This document shows, one piece after another, positions 1 to 10,011 of a stretch of DNA of 53,911 nt. A program made the translations under genes and the position numbers. Origin of the DNA: an uncultured Bacilli bacterium (GTDB lineage: Bacteria > Bacillota_I > Bacilli_A > RF39 > UBA660); assembly GCA_947598485.1 (NCBI GenBank), contig CANQFJ010000008.1:1-53911 (forward strand), written 5' to 3'. The notes beneath the pieces are model-generated. The model searched no databases and had not been told where the DNA came from. It saw only the letters and a program-made list of their open reading frames with translations. The first letter of the stretch is position 1. Every line of letters begins with the position of its first letter.

Positions 1-2
1 GT

Positions 3-28
3 GATTATTTTAACAAGTTAAAATAATC
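3..28. repeat. perfect inverted repeat GATTATTTTAAC-AA-GTTAAAATAATC
   Basis: 12-bp arms read directly; no clear T-tract follows. Confidence 0.8.
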
Positions 29-35
29 TATCGTT

Positions 36-72
36 GGTTTGTCGTGACTCTGTCACTTTTGTTTGACAAACC
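36..72. repeat. nested inverted repeat: outer GGTTTGTC/GACAAACC, inner GTGAC-TCT-GTCAC
   Basis: arms read at 36-43/65-72 and 44-48/52-56. Confidence 0.75.
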
Positions 73-164
73 TACAATTTTATTTTTGACTAATATTTTT
101 TCTTAATTTACATATTATAGTTTAAATGGTATAATTTAGAAAGATTAAGAATTGGGGAAATGAT

Positions 165-1811
165 ATGAGTGATATAAAAATAACATTAGATAATGGTCAA
201 ACTAAAACTTTTCCTATAAATACAACTTATAAAGAAATGAGTGAAACTTTTCCTGATGTTGATAAAATCATAGGTGTTAGCGTTAATAATAAAATTACTT
301 CTTTAGCGGATAAATGCGACCAAAACGTAAAGGTAAGATTTATTAAAGTGCATGAAACCGATGGTAATAGAATTTATGTTGCTGGCTTAAAAATGATTTT
401 TGAATATGCTTTAAAAAGATGCTTGCCTAAAGCTCAAGTAGAGTTTTCCTATAATATTCCTTGTGGAATAGTAGCTACTATAAAAAATAGTGAAATACTT
501 AATAGCGATATTTATGCCTTAAAAATGGCAATGGCTCAATTAGTGGAAGATGATAAACGAATTGAAAAATTAATTATAAAAAGCCAAGATGGCATAACAT
601 ATTACGATAAGTTAAATAATAAAGTCAAATCTGATAATATTCAAAATATTATGGATTTAACGATAACCCTATATAGGCTTGAAAATATAGTTAATTATTA
701 CTATTCAGAAATGCCATATTCTACAGGAATTATAGATAAATTTGAAATTAAATATTTAGATAATAACAAGATTCTAATTTCTTATCCAATGGAGTTTTAT
801 GATGGCAGAATTCCTGAGTATCATGATTATAAAGGAATTATGAATTCTTATGAAGATGGAGAATCTTGGCTTAAAAAGATGAAAGTTCCATATATTAACG
901 ATATTAATCGAGAAATATATGATGGTAACATTACAAAATTTGTGCGATCTAGTGAACTTAATTTTAATTTAAGCATAAATGACGCTGCCAAAGAAATAGT
1001 TGAAAGTGATAAAATAAAATATGTTTTAATAGCAGGACCATCTTCAAGTGGAAAAACTACCGTTACGAAAAGAATAGCTAGTTATTTTGAAATATATGGT
1101 AAACATACTTTAGTTATTTCAATTGATGACTATTTCAAAGAAAGAGCCGATAATCCCAAAGATGCTAATGGCGAATATGATTTTGAGTGTGTAGAAGCTA
1201 TAGATATGAAATATTTACAAGAAGATGTTGAAAGAATCCTTAGAGGAGAGAAAATATACCTACCAAGTTTTAACTTTATAACAGGCCATAAAGAAGTATC
1301 AAGTAAGAATGTAAAAATTTATGATGATACAATTATATTATTTGAAGGATTGCATGCTTTAAATCCAAATGTACTATCGTTTTTACCTGATGAGCAAAAA
1401 TATAAGATATATGTAAGTCCATTTATTCCATTAAGATTAGATGAACATAATTATATATCTTTAAATGATTTAAGATTAATTAGAAGAATGGTAAGAGATT
1501 TTCGAACAAGAGGAGCCTCTGTTAACAGCACTTTAGCTTATTGGCAAAAAGTAAGAGCAGGAGAAGAAAGAAATATTATTCCCTATGTAAATAGTGCTAA
1601 TAGAATTATTAATACTTCCCTTCCATATGAAGTGGGCGTATTAAAGATATTAGTAGAACCTCTTTTGTATTCTGTGAAGAAAGATGAGCCATACTATAAT
1701 GAGGCCAGAAGATTATTAAATTTTTTAAAACAATTTTTTACAATTAATACAGAATATGTACCAAAAGATTCAATATTAAGAGAGTTTATAGGAGGAAATG
1801 ATAATGATTAG
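165..1811 (+). CDS. nucleoside (uridine) kinase-like protein with TGS/ThrRS-like N-terminal region
   Basis: P-loop AGPSSSGKTT, phosphoribulokinase/uridine kinase-like C-terminal half, TGS-like N-terminus. Confidence 0.85.
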   Translation: MSDIKITLDNGQTKTFPINTTYKEMSETFPDVDKIIGVSVNNKITSLADKCDQNVKVRFIKVHETDGNRIYVAGLKMIFEYALKRCLPKAQVEFSYNIPCGIVATIKNSEILNSDIYALKMAMAQLVEDDKRIEKLIIKSQDGITYYDKLNNKVKSDNIQNIMDLTITLYRLENIVNYYYSEMPYSTGIIDKFEIKYLDNNKILISYPMEFYDGRIPEYHDYKGIMNSYEDGESWLKKMKVPYINDINREIYDGNITKFVRSSELNFNLSINDAAKEIVESDKIKYVLIAGPSSSGKTTVTKRIASYFEIYGKHTLVISIDDYFKERADNPKDANGEYDFECVEAIDMKYLQEDVERILRGEKIYLPSFNFITGHKEVSSKNVKIYDDTIILFEGLHALNPNVLSFLPDEQKYKIYVSPFIPLRLDEHNYISLNDLRLIRRMVRDFRTRGASVNSTLAYWQKVRAGEERNIIPYVNSANRIINTSLPYEVGVLKILVEPLLYSVKKDEPYYNEARRLLNFLKQFFTINTEYVPKDSILREFIGGNDND

Positions 1812-2808
1812 AGTCGCTATTAATGGTTTTGGTAGAATAGGAAGAATTGCTTTTAGACAAATGATTACATCAACTGATTTTGATGTTGTAGCAATCAATT
1901 CTTTAGATGGAACACCTGAAGAGTTTGCTTATTTTATTAAGTATGACACTGTTCATGGTACTTTTCATGAAAATGAAATTTCATATGATGATAAAGATTT
2001 AATCATATGTGGTAAAAAAAGAATTAAAGTCTTTGCCGATAAGGACCCTGAAAATTTGCCATGGAAAGATTTAAACATTGATTTAGTACTAGAATGTACA
2101 GGAGCTTTTACTTCTGTCGAGGGAGCCTCAAAACATCTTAAAGCGGGAGCTAAAAAAGTTTTAATTAGTGCTCCGGGCAAAGATGAAATGCCTACTATTG
2201 TTTATGGCGTAAATGATGATAGTATGAATCTTGAAGATAAAATTGTTAGTGCCGCTAGCTGTACTACCAATTGCTTGGCCCCTGTTCTTAAGATTATTAA
2301 CGATGAATTTGGCATAGTAAAGGGATTTATGAGTACTATTCATGCCTATACATCTGATCAACTTAATTTAGATAACATTCATAAAAAGGGTATGAATTCA
2401 AGAAGAGGAAGAGCAAGCGCCGAAAATATTGTTCCAGCATCTACCGGAGCAGCAAAAGCTATAGGGCTTGTTATACCTTCTTTAAAAGGCAAAATGGACG
2501 GCTTAGCTTATCGCGTTCCCGTAGCAGATGGTTCAGTTGTTGATGTAACGTTAGAACTTGAGAAACAAGTAACTAAAGAAGAAATAAACGAAGCCTTTAA
2601 AAATAGACAAAATGAGATATTGAAATATACTGAAGATCCAATCGTTTCTTGTGACGTTATTGGTAAAAAGTTTGGTGCTACGGTTGATGGTTTATGTACT
2701 AACGTTATTGAAAGTGATGGTAAACAACTTGTTAAAGTCGTAGCATGGTATGATAATGAATGGGGTTATACCGCACAAATGCTTAGGACCGCTAAAAGGA
2801 TGTTTTAA
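1804..2808 (+). CDS. gap: glyceraldehyde-3-phosphate dehydrogenase
   Basis: MIRVAINGFGRIGR, SAASCTTNCLAP catalytic Cys, WYDNEWGYT; GGAGGA at 1791-1796 favours the 1804 ATG over 1798. Confidence 0.97.
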   Translation: MIRVAINGFGRIGRIAFRQMITSTDFDVVAINSLDGTPEEFAYFIKYDTVHGTFHENEISYDDKDLIICGKKRIKVFADKDPENLPWKDLNIDLVLECTGAFTSVEGASKHLKAGAKKVLISAPGKDEMPTIVYGVNDDSMNLEDKIVSAASCTTNCLAPVLKIINDEFGIVKGFMSTIHAYTSDQLNLDNIHKKGMNSRRGRASAENIVPASTGAAKAIGLVIPSLKGKMDGLAYRVPVADGSVVDVTLELEKQVTKEEINEAFKNRQNEILKYTEDPIVSCDVIGKKFGATVDGLCTNVIESDGKQLVKVVAWYDNEWGYTAQMLRTAKRMF

Positions 2809-2828
2809 ATATAAAAATATCCTTTTTT
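2794..2828 (+). terminator. intrinsic terminator overlapping the gap stop codon
   Basis: AAAAGGAT ... ATCCTTTT stem followed by T-tract. Confidence 0.7.
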
Positions 2829-2885
2829 ATTGAAAAAAAGTGCCCTGTTTGGTAAAATTGTATATAACATAGGTGGTGATTTATA

Positions 2886-4037
2886 GTGATACATTATGTT
2901 GATGAAACAGAAATAAAGAATAAAAAAGTTATTGTAAGATGCGACTTTAATGTACCAATGCAAGATGGTAAAATTATAGATAATAGTAGAATAATAAAGA
3001 GTTTAGAAACAATTAATTATCTTTTAAAAAATAATAATGCTTTAATTTTAATGAGTCATTTAGGAAGAATAAAAACAGCGGAAGATAAAGAAAAATACTC
3101 ATTAAAAGTTGTCCAAAAAGAATTATCAAGACTTCTTAATAAGGAAGTTAAATTTCTGGCATCTCCTGTAGGTATGGAAACTATGAAAACTTGCCACGAA
3201 CTAAAAAATGGTGAAATAGTCTTACTTGAAAATACCCGTTTTTGTGATCTGACTGAAAGACTAGAGAGCAATAATAATGAAAATCTTGCAAAATATTGGG
3301 CTTCCTTAGCAGATGTATTTGTTGTTGATGCTTTTGGATCACTTCATAGAAATCACGCATCTGTTGCCGGTATATCCGCTTATTTGCCAACTTACATTGG
3401 CTTTTTAGTAAAAGAGGAAATAGATAACCTAAATCCCGTTATTATGAATATAAAAAGACCTTTTACGATTTTTATGGGTGGTGCTAAGGTTGATGATAAA
3501 CTTGGCTACATAAAATTATTACTTAAAAAGTGTGATAAGCTTCTTTTAGGTGGCGGTATTGCTAATTCTTTTCTATATGCTTGTGGATATGATGTTGGCG
3601 ATAGTTTATGTACTAGTGACGAAATGACTTTAGATGAAATACGGGAATTAATTAAAGTTTATAAAGATAAGATTATTATGCCAATTGATTTCGTTATTGA
3701 AGATAATAAAATTCTCGATTTAGGAGATAGAACTATTAATAAATATAAAAAATATTTAGATGAAAGTAAAACCATATTTATTAATGGTACCTGTGGAAAA
3801 TTTGAAGAAAGTAGATTCTCTCATGGTACTATAGCATTGCTATCTAGCTTAAAAAATAATTCGGCGATAAAAATTGCTGGTGGTGGCGATACGCTTAATG
3901 CTATTAATGAATTTGGCTTACAAGATGTTTTTACGTTCTTATCTAGTGGCGGAGGAGCTTCTTTAGAGTATATTAGCAACAATAATTTGGCAGCATTAGA
4001 CTATATAAATAAGCATACCGACACGAATCGACAATGA
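2886..4037 (+). CDS. pgk: phosphoglycerate kinase (divergent)
   Basis: VIVRCDFNVPMQDGKI, LMSHLGR, LLENTRF, DAFGSLHRNHAS, GGAKVDDK, SSGGGASLEY. Confidence 0.93.
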   Translation: MIHYVDETEIKNKKVIVRCDFNVPMQDGKIIDNSRIIKSLETINYLLKNNNALILMSHLGRIKTAEDKEKYSLKVVQKELSRLLNKEVKFLASPVGMETMKTCHELKNGEIVLLENTRFCDLTERLESNNNENLAKYWASLADVFVVDAFGSLHRNHASVAGISAYLPTYIGFLVKEEIDNLNPVIMNIKRPFTIFMGGAKVDDKLGYIKLLLKKCDKLLLGGGIANSFLYACGYDVGDSLCTSDEMTLDEIRELIKVYKDKIIMPIDFVIEDNKILDLGDRTINKYKKYLDESKTIFINGTCGKFEESRFSHGTIALLSSLKNNSAIKIAGGGDTLNAINEFGLQDVFTFLSSGGGASLEYISNNNLAALDYINKHTDTNRQ

Positions 4038-4048
4038 TTTACATATAT

Positions 4049-4092
4049 AGACAAAAGGTGACATGGCTCGCTATGGCTTTTTGTCTTTTTTT
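4049..4092 (+). terminator. intrinsic terminator after pgk
   Basis: GACAAAAG...CTTTTTGTC stem followed by TTTTTTT. Confidence 0.75.
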
Positions 4093-4160
4093 ATTTTATA
4101 ATTGTTTTTGTGGTCGAGCAGTATACAGACTAAAAGAGAAAGAGGAGAGATTAAATTCTT

Positions 4161-4925
4161 ATGTCTAATAAGATACGTGCGATTATAATCGACGACAATA
4201 CAATAGTAGTAAATAATTTGACTGATCACTTTAATAAATCTGGCAAAATTGAAGTTGTAAATTCCTTTGCTGATGGAGAATCAGCATTAGAATATATTAT
4301 ATCTAATATTGATAAGTTTGATCTTATTCTAATGGATATCTTATTACCCAAGTTAGATGGTACCGCCCTTTTAGGAGAAATAACTTCAAGAGGCATAAAG
4401 AAGAATGTTATTATTTTATCTAGCTATAAGGATGATAAGGTAATAAAAGAATGTATGAATTACAATGTTACCCATTATATGCTGAAACCTATTAATATTA
4501 CTTCATTAGAACATAGAGTTCAAGAAGCCTTTGAAAATAATGATACTCCGATTGTAAATACTAAAAAGCAAATAGATGTCGAGGTAAGTGAATTACTTCA
4601 TAACCTTGGTATTCCTTCTCATATAAGAGGTTACAAATATCTAAGAGATAGTATCGTGTTAATCTATACTGATGATAAAATTTCTTATATAACAAAGGAG
4701 CTATATCCCAGGATTGCCGAGAAATACGACACTACAGCCTCAAGAGTAGAAAGAGCAATAAGACACGCAATTGAAATTGGGTGTATGCGAGGCAATATAT
4801 CTTTAATGGATGATTTATTTGGTTTTTCAATAAGTTGTGATAAAGATAAACCTACTAATTCAGAATTTATTTCGACTATAGCAGATAGATTTAAGTTAGA
4901 TAAAAACTTTGTTAAAAAGCTATAG
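4161..4925 (+). CDS. spo0A: Spo0A-type response regulator
   Basis: receiver (IIDD, LMDILLPKLDG, LKP) plus Spo0A effector signature LLHNLGIPSHIRGYKYLRD, ITKELYPRIAEKYDTTASRVERAIRHAIE, KPTNSEFI. Confidence 0.93.
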   Translation: MSNKIRAIIIDDNTIVVNNLTDHFNKSGKIEVVNSFADGESALEYIISNIDKFDLILMDILLPKLDGTALLGEITSRGIKKNVIILSSYKDDKVIKECMNYNVTHYMLKPINITSLEHRVQEAFENNDTPIVNTKKQIDVEVSELLHNLGIPSHIRGYKYLRDSIVLIYTDDKISYITKELYPRIAEKYDTTASRVERAIRHAIEIGCMRGNISLMDDLFGFSISCDKDKPTNSEFISTIADRFKLDKNFVKKL

Positions 4926-4994
4926 TTTTAAATAATACTCAATTTGAGTTTTGTTTCCTATTGTGGTATTATCATGTAAGCAAAGGATGAAAAT

Positions 4995-6491
4995 ATGAAA
5001 AAAGTATTAACCATTATATTTGATGGTTTTGGTATGAGAGATGAAGTAGAAGGTAATGCTATCAAAGCTGCTAAAATGCATAACTTTGAAGAGTTTTATC
5101 AAAATTACCCTCATACAACATTATACGCTTCAGAGGAGTATGTTGGCCTATTGCCAGGTCAAATGGGTAACAGCGAAGTTGGCCATTTAACAATTGGAGC
5201 AGGAAGATTAATTAAATCTAGTAAAGAAAAAATTTTAGATTTTTTTACAGATGGCTATAAAGATAATGAGGCAGTAAGAAAACTAGCTGAAACTCCTGAT
5301 AAGACAGTACATATAATGGGACTATGTAGTGATGGTAATATTCATGCTGGTGTTGATGACTTTTTATACATGACAGAGTTACTTTATCGGTTAGGATATA
5401 AGAAAATATATTATCATTTAATTACCGATGGTAGAGATACAAAGGTAGATTCTGCTTATACTTATATTAAAATGGTTGAAGATAAATGTAAGGATTTAAA
5501 GGTTGGCAAAATAGCCACTATCTGTGGACGTTATTATGCTATGGATAGAGATAAAAATTATGATAGAACAAAGAAATATTATGATTTAGTTACTAGAGGC
5601 TATGGAAAGACAATTATAAATATAGATAAAGCTTTGAAAGATTCTTATGCTAAAGATGTAACGGATGAATTTATAAATCCGATGATTATCGATCCTAATG
5701 GGTTAATAAAAAATGGTGATATCTTAATATGGATGAACTTTCGTGCTGACCGAGCTAAACAAATATTATCGGCGTTTACAGATCCTAAATTTGCCGAATT
5801 TTCCGTTAGTGATTTTAATGATTTAACGGTTTATTCTTTCTTCACTGTAGACAACAATATTAATACTACTACTTTTTTAGGAGATAATGTGGTAGACAAT
5901 CCTTTAGGTATTTATTTGTCTAAATTGAATCTCAAACAAGCAAGAGTAGCAGAAAGCGAAAAGTATCCTCATGTTACATATTTCTTTGATGGGGGATATG
6001 AAGGAAAGATTACCAATTGTGATAAATTTCATATTCCATCACCTGATGTACCAACATATGATTTGAAACCGGAAATGAGTGCTGTTAGTGTTACGCAAAA
6101 GATAATTGAATGTATGGAAAAAGACTATGATTTTATCTTTGCTAATTATGCTAACCCTGATATGGTTGGACATACAGGTAGCATGGAGGCTGCTACTAAG
6201 GCTTGTATGGCTTTAGACATATGTTTAGGCAAGATTCTTGAAGCTGCTGAAGAGAATTTTTATACTGTTTTTTTACTTGCGGATCATGGTAACTGTGATA
6301 CAATGATTAACCCAGATGGCTCAATATGTACTACTCACTCACTTGCCAAAGTGCCTTTTGTAGTTAATGATCCAAAGGTCCACTTTAAAGACAATGGTGA
6401 CCTTACAAATGTTGCACCAACATTACTTGATTATATGGATATTGCTATACCGAGCCAAATGACGTCTAATTCAATTTTAGAACGCGAATAG
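4995..6491 (+). CDS. gpmI: 2,3-bisphosphoglycerate-independent phosphoglycerate mutase
   Basis: FDGFGMR, GQMGNSEVGHL, DGRDT, MNFRADR, ADHGNCD. Confidence 0.96.
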   Translation: MKKVLTIIFDGFGMRDEVEGNAIKAAKMHNFEEFYQNYPHTTLYASEEYVGLLPGQMGNSEVGHLTIGAGRLIKSSKEKILDFFTDGYKDNEAVRKLAETPDKTVHIMGLCSDGNIHAGVDDFLYMTELLYRLGYKKIYYHLITDGRDTKVDSAYTYIKMVEDKCKDLKVGKIATICGRYYAMDRDKNYDRTKKYYDLVTRGYGKTIINIDKALKDSYAKDVTDEFINPMIIDPNGLIKNGDILIWMNFRADRAKQILSAFTDPKFAEFSVSDFNDLTVYSFFTVDNNINTTTFLGDNVVDNPLGIYLSKLNLKQARVAESEKYPHVTYFFDGGYEGKITNCDKFHIPSPDVPTYDLKPEMSAVSVTQKIIECMEKDYDFIFANYANPDMVGHTGSMEAATKACMALDICLGKILEAAEENFYTVFLLADHGNCDTMINPDGSICTTHSLAKVPFVVNDPKVHFKDNGDLTNVAPTLLDYMDIAIPSQMTSNSILERE

Positions 6492-6517
6492 ATATTTAAA
6501 CGATATCTATTTTTTTG
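6488..6517 (+). terminator. intrinsic terminator after gpmI
   Basis: ATAGATAT-TTAAACG-ATATCTAT followed by T-tract. Confidence 0.75.
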
Positions 6518-6546
6518 TGGTACGTATAAATATAATTTTCAAAAAT

Positions 6547-6587
6547 AGGGATGATTAAAATTTAATTTTGACCATCTTTTTTTATTT
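6547..6587 (+). terminator. possible second terminator hairpin
   Basis: GATGATTAAAA...TTTTGACCATC imperfect stem followed by TTTTTTT. Confidence 0.4.
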
Positions 6588-6668
6588 TCTTTAAAAAGTC
6601 ATACTTATTTTAGTAAAACAAATTTGAAAAATTTATATATATTTTTATGAAAAAAGTGACATTTTTTC

Positions 6669-6700
6669 TTGCATTTATGCATAAAAATGTGTTATAGTTG
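6669..6700 (+). promoter_or_regulatory. putative sigma-A promoter for the S10 cluster
   Basis: TTGCAT ... TATAGT with about 18-nt spacer. Confidence 0.5.
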
Positions 6701-6704
6701 TTCT

Positions 6705-6823
6705 TGTATGACTGCGAAGACACGCAAGGTTGCTGATACGCTAGGATGAGTTGGTAAATAGTAGCAATCAGGTAATTTGCGTCGAGCAAGCCTATACTAG
6801 ATATAGACGAAAGGAGAAAATTT
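6705..6823 (+). promoter_or_regulatory. structured 5' leader of rpsJ operon (candidate ribosomal-protein autoregulatory leader)
   Basis: nested complementarity ACGCAA/TTGCGT and GGTTGCT/AGCAATC, plus a CTATA-CTAGA-TATAG hairpin just before the SD. Confidence 0.5.
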
Positions 6824-7135
6824 ATGGCAAAAGAAGGACAAGTTCGTATTACTTTAAAAGCCTATGATCACCGTGTACTTGACGTAGCTGCTGGAAAAAT
6901 ATGCGAAACTGTTAAAAGAACGGGAGGAGAAATATCAGGACCAGTTCCACTTCCAACTGAAATTGAAAAATTCACAGTTTTAAGAGCTGTACACAAAGAC
7001 AAAGATGCTCGTGAACAATTTGAAAGAAGAACTCATAAAAGATTAATTGATATTAAAAACCCAAGCAAAGAAACAATAGATGCACTAACTCATTTAGATT
7101 TACCTAGTGGTGTAGATATTAATATTAAATTATAA
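6824..7135 (+). CDS. rpsJ: 30S ribosomal protein S10
   Basis: [13 protein letters not shown] ... GPVPLPTE. Confidence 0.98.
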   Translation: MAKEGQVRITLKAYDHRVLDVAAGKICETVKRTGGEISGPVPLPTEIEKFTVLRAVHKDKDAREQFERRTHKRLIDIKNPSKETIDALTHLDLPSGVDINIKL

Positions 7136-7152
7136 GGAAAGGAAATTTAAAA

Positions 7153-7962
7153 ATGAAAGGAATCTTAGGACGCAAAGCTGGTATGACTCAAGTTTTCTCT
7201 AAAGATGGAAGACTTATACCTGTAACTGTTGTTGAAGTAGAACCTAATATTGTAATGCAAGTTAAGACTACCGAAAAGAATGGTTATAATGCAATCCAAC
7301 TTGGCGTATTTGAAAAGAAAGAAAGAAATACAACTAAAGCAGAAATTGGCAATGCCAAAAAAGCAAATACAACACCTAAGCGCTTCTTAAAAGAAATAAG
7401 AGACTACGAAGGATCTTATAATGTTGGAGATGCAGTTAGTGTTGAAGTATTTGAAAAGGGAGAAATAGTAGATGTAACTGGAACTTCTAAAGGAAAGGGT
7501 TTCCAAGGTGTTATCAAAAGATTTAATCAATCTAGAGGACCTATGGGACATGGTTCACATTATCATAGAAGACCAGGCTCACTTGGAACAATGCTTCCAA
7601 AAAGAGTATTAAAGGGTAAAAAACTAGCTGGACACATGGGTAATGAAACGGTAACAGTTCAAAACCTAGAAATTATTGAAGTTAATAAAGAAGAAAATTA
7701 CATTTTAATAAGTGGTAATGTTCCAGGCGCAAAAAATTCATTAGTATTAATTAAAACTGCGGTTAAAAATAGCCGTAAGAAAGATGTCAAAGATATAATT
7801 TCTTATGAAGAAGAAACTGTAGTAGATGCAGTAGAACCTGCTGTAGAAAATGAAGCAGTTGAAGCTGAAGTAGATAATACTGAAGTTACAGAAGCTGAAG
7901 AAACTACTGAGGAAGCTACTGAAGAAGTTACTAATGAAGAAGCTAAAGAGGAAGACAGGTAG
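7153..7962 (+). CDS. rplC: 50S ribosomal protein L3 with acidic C-terminal extension
   Basis: [29 protein letters not shown]; Glu-rich tail of about 60 aa. Confidence 0.97.
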   Translation: MKGILGRKAGMTQVFSKDGRLIPVTVVEVEPNIVMQVKTTEKNGYNAIQLGVFEKKERNTTKAEIGNAKKANTTPKRFLKEIRDYEGSYNVGDAVSVEVFEKGEIVDVTGTSKGKGFQGVIKRFNQSRGPMGHGSHYHRRPGSLGTMLPKRVLKGKKLAGHMGNETVTVQNLEIIEVNKEENYILISGNVPGAKNSLVLIKTAVKNSRKKDVKDIISYEEETVVDAVEPAVENEAVEAEVDNTEVTEAEETTEEATEEVTNEEAKEEDR

Positions 7963-7984
7963 TCTTTAGAAAGGATTTATTGAT

Positions 7985-8608
7985 ATGACAAAGATAAGTA
8001 TAAAAAATCTAAAAGGCGAACAAGTAAAAGATGTTACTTTAGCTGATAGCGTATGGAATGCCGAAGTCAATGATAGCGTAATGAAGAAGGAAATAAGACT
8101 TCAACTAAATGCATCAAGACAAGGAACTGCCAAAACTAAAACTAGAAGTGAAGTTTCTGGTGGTGGAAGAAAACCATGGAAACAAAAAGGCACAGGCCGT
8201 GCTAGACAAGGTTCTATTAGAGCTACTCAATGGCGTGGCGGTGGAATCGCTTTAGGAGTAACTCCTAGAAGTTATGATTTCAAAATTAATAAGAAAGAAA
8301 GAAGCTTAGCTTTAAGAAGTGCTTTAACTGAAAAAGCTAAAGAAAAGAAATTAATGGTAGTTGATTCTCTAGTACTTGATTCATTAAAGACTAAAGATGC
8401 TAAAGCTATTTTAGAAGGTTTAAAACTTGAAGGCAAAATCTTATTTGTAACAAATGAAGATGCTGAAAACTTATATATGGCTACTAGAAATCTTGGCAAT
8501 GTAATCGTACTATTTGCTGACGAAATCAACGTATTTGATGTAGTTAATGCTGATGTATTAGTACTAGATGAAGCAAGCTTAAAACAAATTGAGGAGGTGC
8601 TTAAATAA
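7985..8608 (+). CDS. rplD: 50S ribosomal protein L4
   Basis: RSEVSGGGRKPWKQKGTGRARQGS. Confidence 0.98.
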   Translation: MTKISIKNLKGEQVKDVTLADSVWNAEVNDSVMKKEIRLQLNASRQGTAKTKTRSEVSGGGRKPWKQKGTGRARQGSIRATQWRGGGIALGVTPRSYDFKINKKERSLALRSALTEKAKEKKLMVVDSLVLDSLKTKDAKAILEGLKLEGKILFVTNEDAENLYMATRNLGNVIVLFADEINVFDVVNADVLVLDEASLKQIEEVLK

Positions 8609-8883
8609 TGAAACATTATAGTGATATTATTATTGCACCAGTTATTACTGAAAAATCAATGGCTGAAAGAGCCAATAATGTTTATGTATTTAAAGTAGTT
8701 AATACTGCTACTAAAGATGAAATTAAAAAAGCTGTTGAAGAAGCTTTCAAAGTAGAAGTAGAAAAAGTTAATACATTAAATACTAAATCAAAAAGAAGAA
8801 GAGTTGGAAAGTACTCTGGAAGAACAAAAACATACAAGAAAGCTATTGTTACAGTTAAAGATGGTTCTTCTATTGAACTTTAG
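8608..8883 (+). CDS. rplW: 50S ribosomal protein L23
   Basis: synteny, IIIAPVITEKS. Confidence 0.97.
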   Translation: MKHYSDIIIAPVITEKSMAERANNVYVFKVVNTATKDEIKKAVEEAFKVEVEKVNTLNTKSKRRRVGKYSGRTKTYKKAIVTVKDGSSIEL

Positions 8884-8900
8884 TAAGGAGGTAAAAGAAT

Positions 8901-9731
8901 ATGGCTATAAAACATTACAAACCAACGACTAATGGTCGTAGAGGAATGAGTACTCTTACAAACGAAGAGATTACAACTAGTACTCCTACTAAAAGTTTAC
9001 TTGCTAAAAGCAGAAAAACTGGTGGAAGAAACAATCAAGGTAAAATGACTGTTCGTCATATAGGCGGCGGTGAAAAAAGAAAATATCGTGTAATTGATTA
9101 TAAGAGAAATAAAGTTGGTGTTACTGGTAGAGTTGCTTCTATCGAATATGACCCTAACAGAACTGCTAATATTGCTTTAATTAATTATAAAGATGGTGAA
9201 AAAAGATATATTATTGCCCCAAAAGATTTAAAAGTTGGAGCAATAATTGAAAACGGGCCTGAAGCTGATATTAAAGTTGGTAATAATTTACCTCTTCAAA
9301 ATATCCCAGTAGGTACTGTTATTCACTGTATTGAATTAAAGCCTGGAAAAGGTGCAGAACTTTGCCGTAGTGCTGGAGCATCTGCTCAAATTCTTGGTAG
9401 AGAAGATAAATATGTTCTTGTTAGACTTCAATCTGGTGAAACAAGAAAGATCTTAGGTGTATGTACTGCTACAATCGGTGTAGTAGGAAATGAAGATTCA
9501 AGCCTAGTTAATCTTGGAAAAGCTGGAAGAAAGAGACATATGGGCATTAGACCTACTAACCGTGGATCTGTTATGAACCCTAACGATCACCCTCATGGTG
9601 GTGGTGAAGGTAGAGCTCCAATCGGACGTAAGAGCCCAATGACTCCTTGGGGTAAACCTGCACTTGGTCATAAGACAAGAAAACCTAAAAAAGCTTCTAG
9701 TAAGCTAATTATTAGTAGGAAGTCTAAATAG
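8901..9731 (+). CDS. rplB: 50S ribosomal protein L2
   Basis: [37 protein letters not shown]. Confidence 0.98.
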   Translation: MAIKHYKPTTNGRRGMSTLTNEEITTSTPTKSLLAKSRKTGGRNNQGKMTVRHIGGGEKRKYRVIDYKRNKVGVTGRVASIEYDPNRTANIALINYKDGEKRYIIAPKDLKVGAIIENGPEADIKVGNNLPLQNIPVGTVIHCIELKPGKGAELCRSAGASAQILGREDKYVLVRLQSGETRKILGVCTATIGVVGNEDSSLVNLGKAGRKRHMGIRPTNRGSVMNPNDHPHGGGEGRAPIGRKSPMTPWGKPALGHKTRKPKKASSKLIISRKSK

Positions 9732-9739
9732 GAGGAAAT

Positions 9740-10003
9740 ATGGCAAGAAGTTTGAAAAAAGGACCTTTTGTTGAAGCTAGTCTTCTTAAAAAGGTTGAAA
9801 AAATGAATGAAGAAAATAAAAAGGCAGTTATTAAAACTTGGTCAAGAAGAAGTACTATTTTCCCTGCATTTGTTGGACATACTATTGCAGTTCATAATGG
9901 TAAAGAATTTATTCCAGTTTATATAACTGAAGAAATGGTAGGACACAAATTAGGTGAGTTTAGTCAAACTCGTAAATTTGGTGGTCACGCTGGAAATAAA
10001 TAG
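9740..10003 (+). CDS. rpsS: 30S ribosomal protein S19
   Basis: [31 protein letters not shown]. Confidence 0.98.
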   Translation: MARSLKKGPFVEASLLKKVEKMNEENKKAVIKTWSRRSTIFPAFVGHTIAVHNGKEFIPVYITEEMVGHKLGEFSQTRKFGGHAGNK

Positions 10004-10011
10004 GAGGGAAA

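Noticed and set aside
165-1811. Threonyl-tRNA synthetase call for the first gene
   Set aside because: Only the N-terminal TGS-like part resembles ThrRS; the kinase P-loop domain forms the rest, a known architecture in Firmicutes
8272-8616. 114-aa minus-strand ORF opposite rplD
   Set aside because: Antisense shadow of a conserved gene with Ser/Leu-rich composition and no SD or recognisable domain
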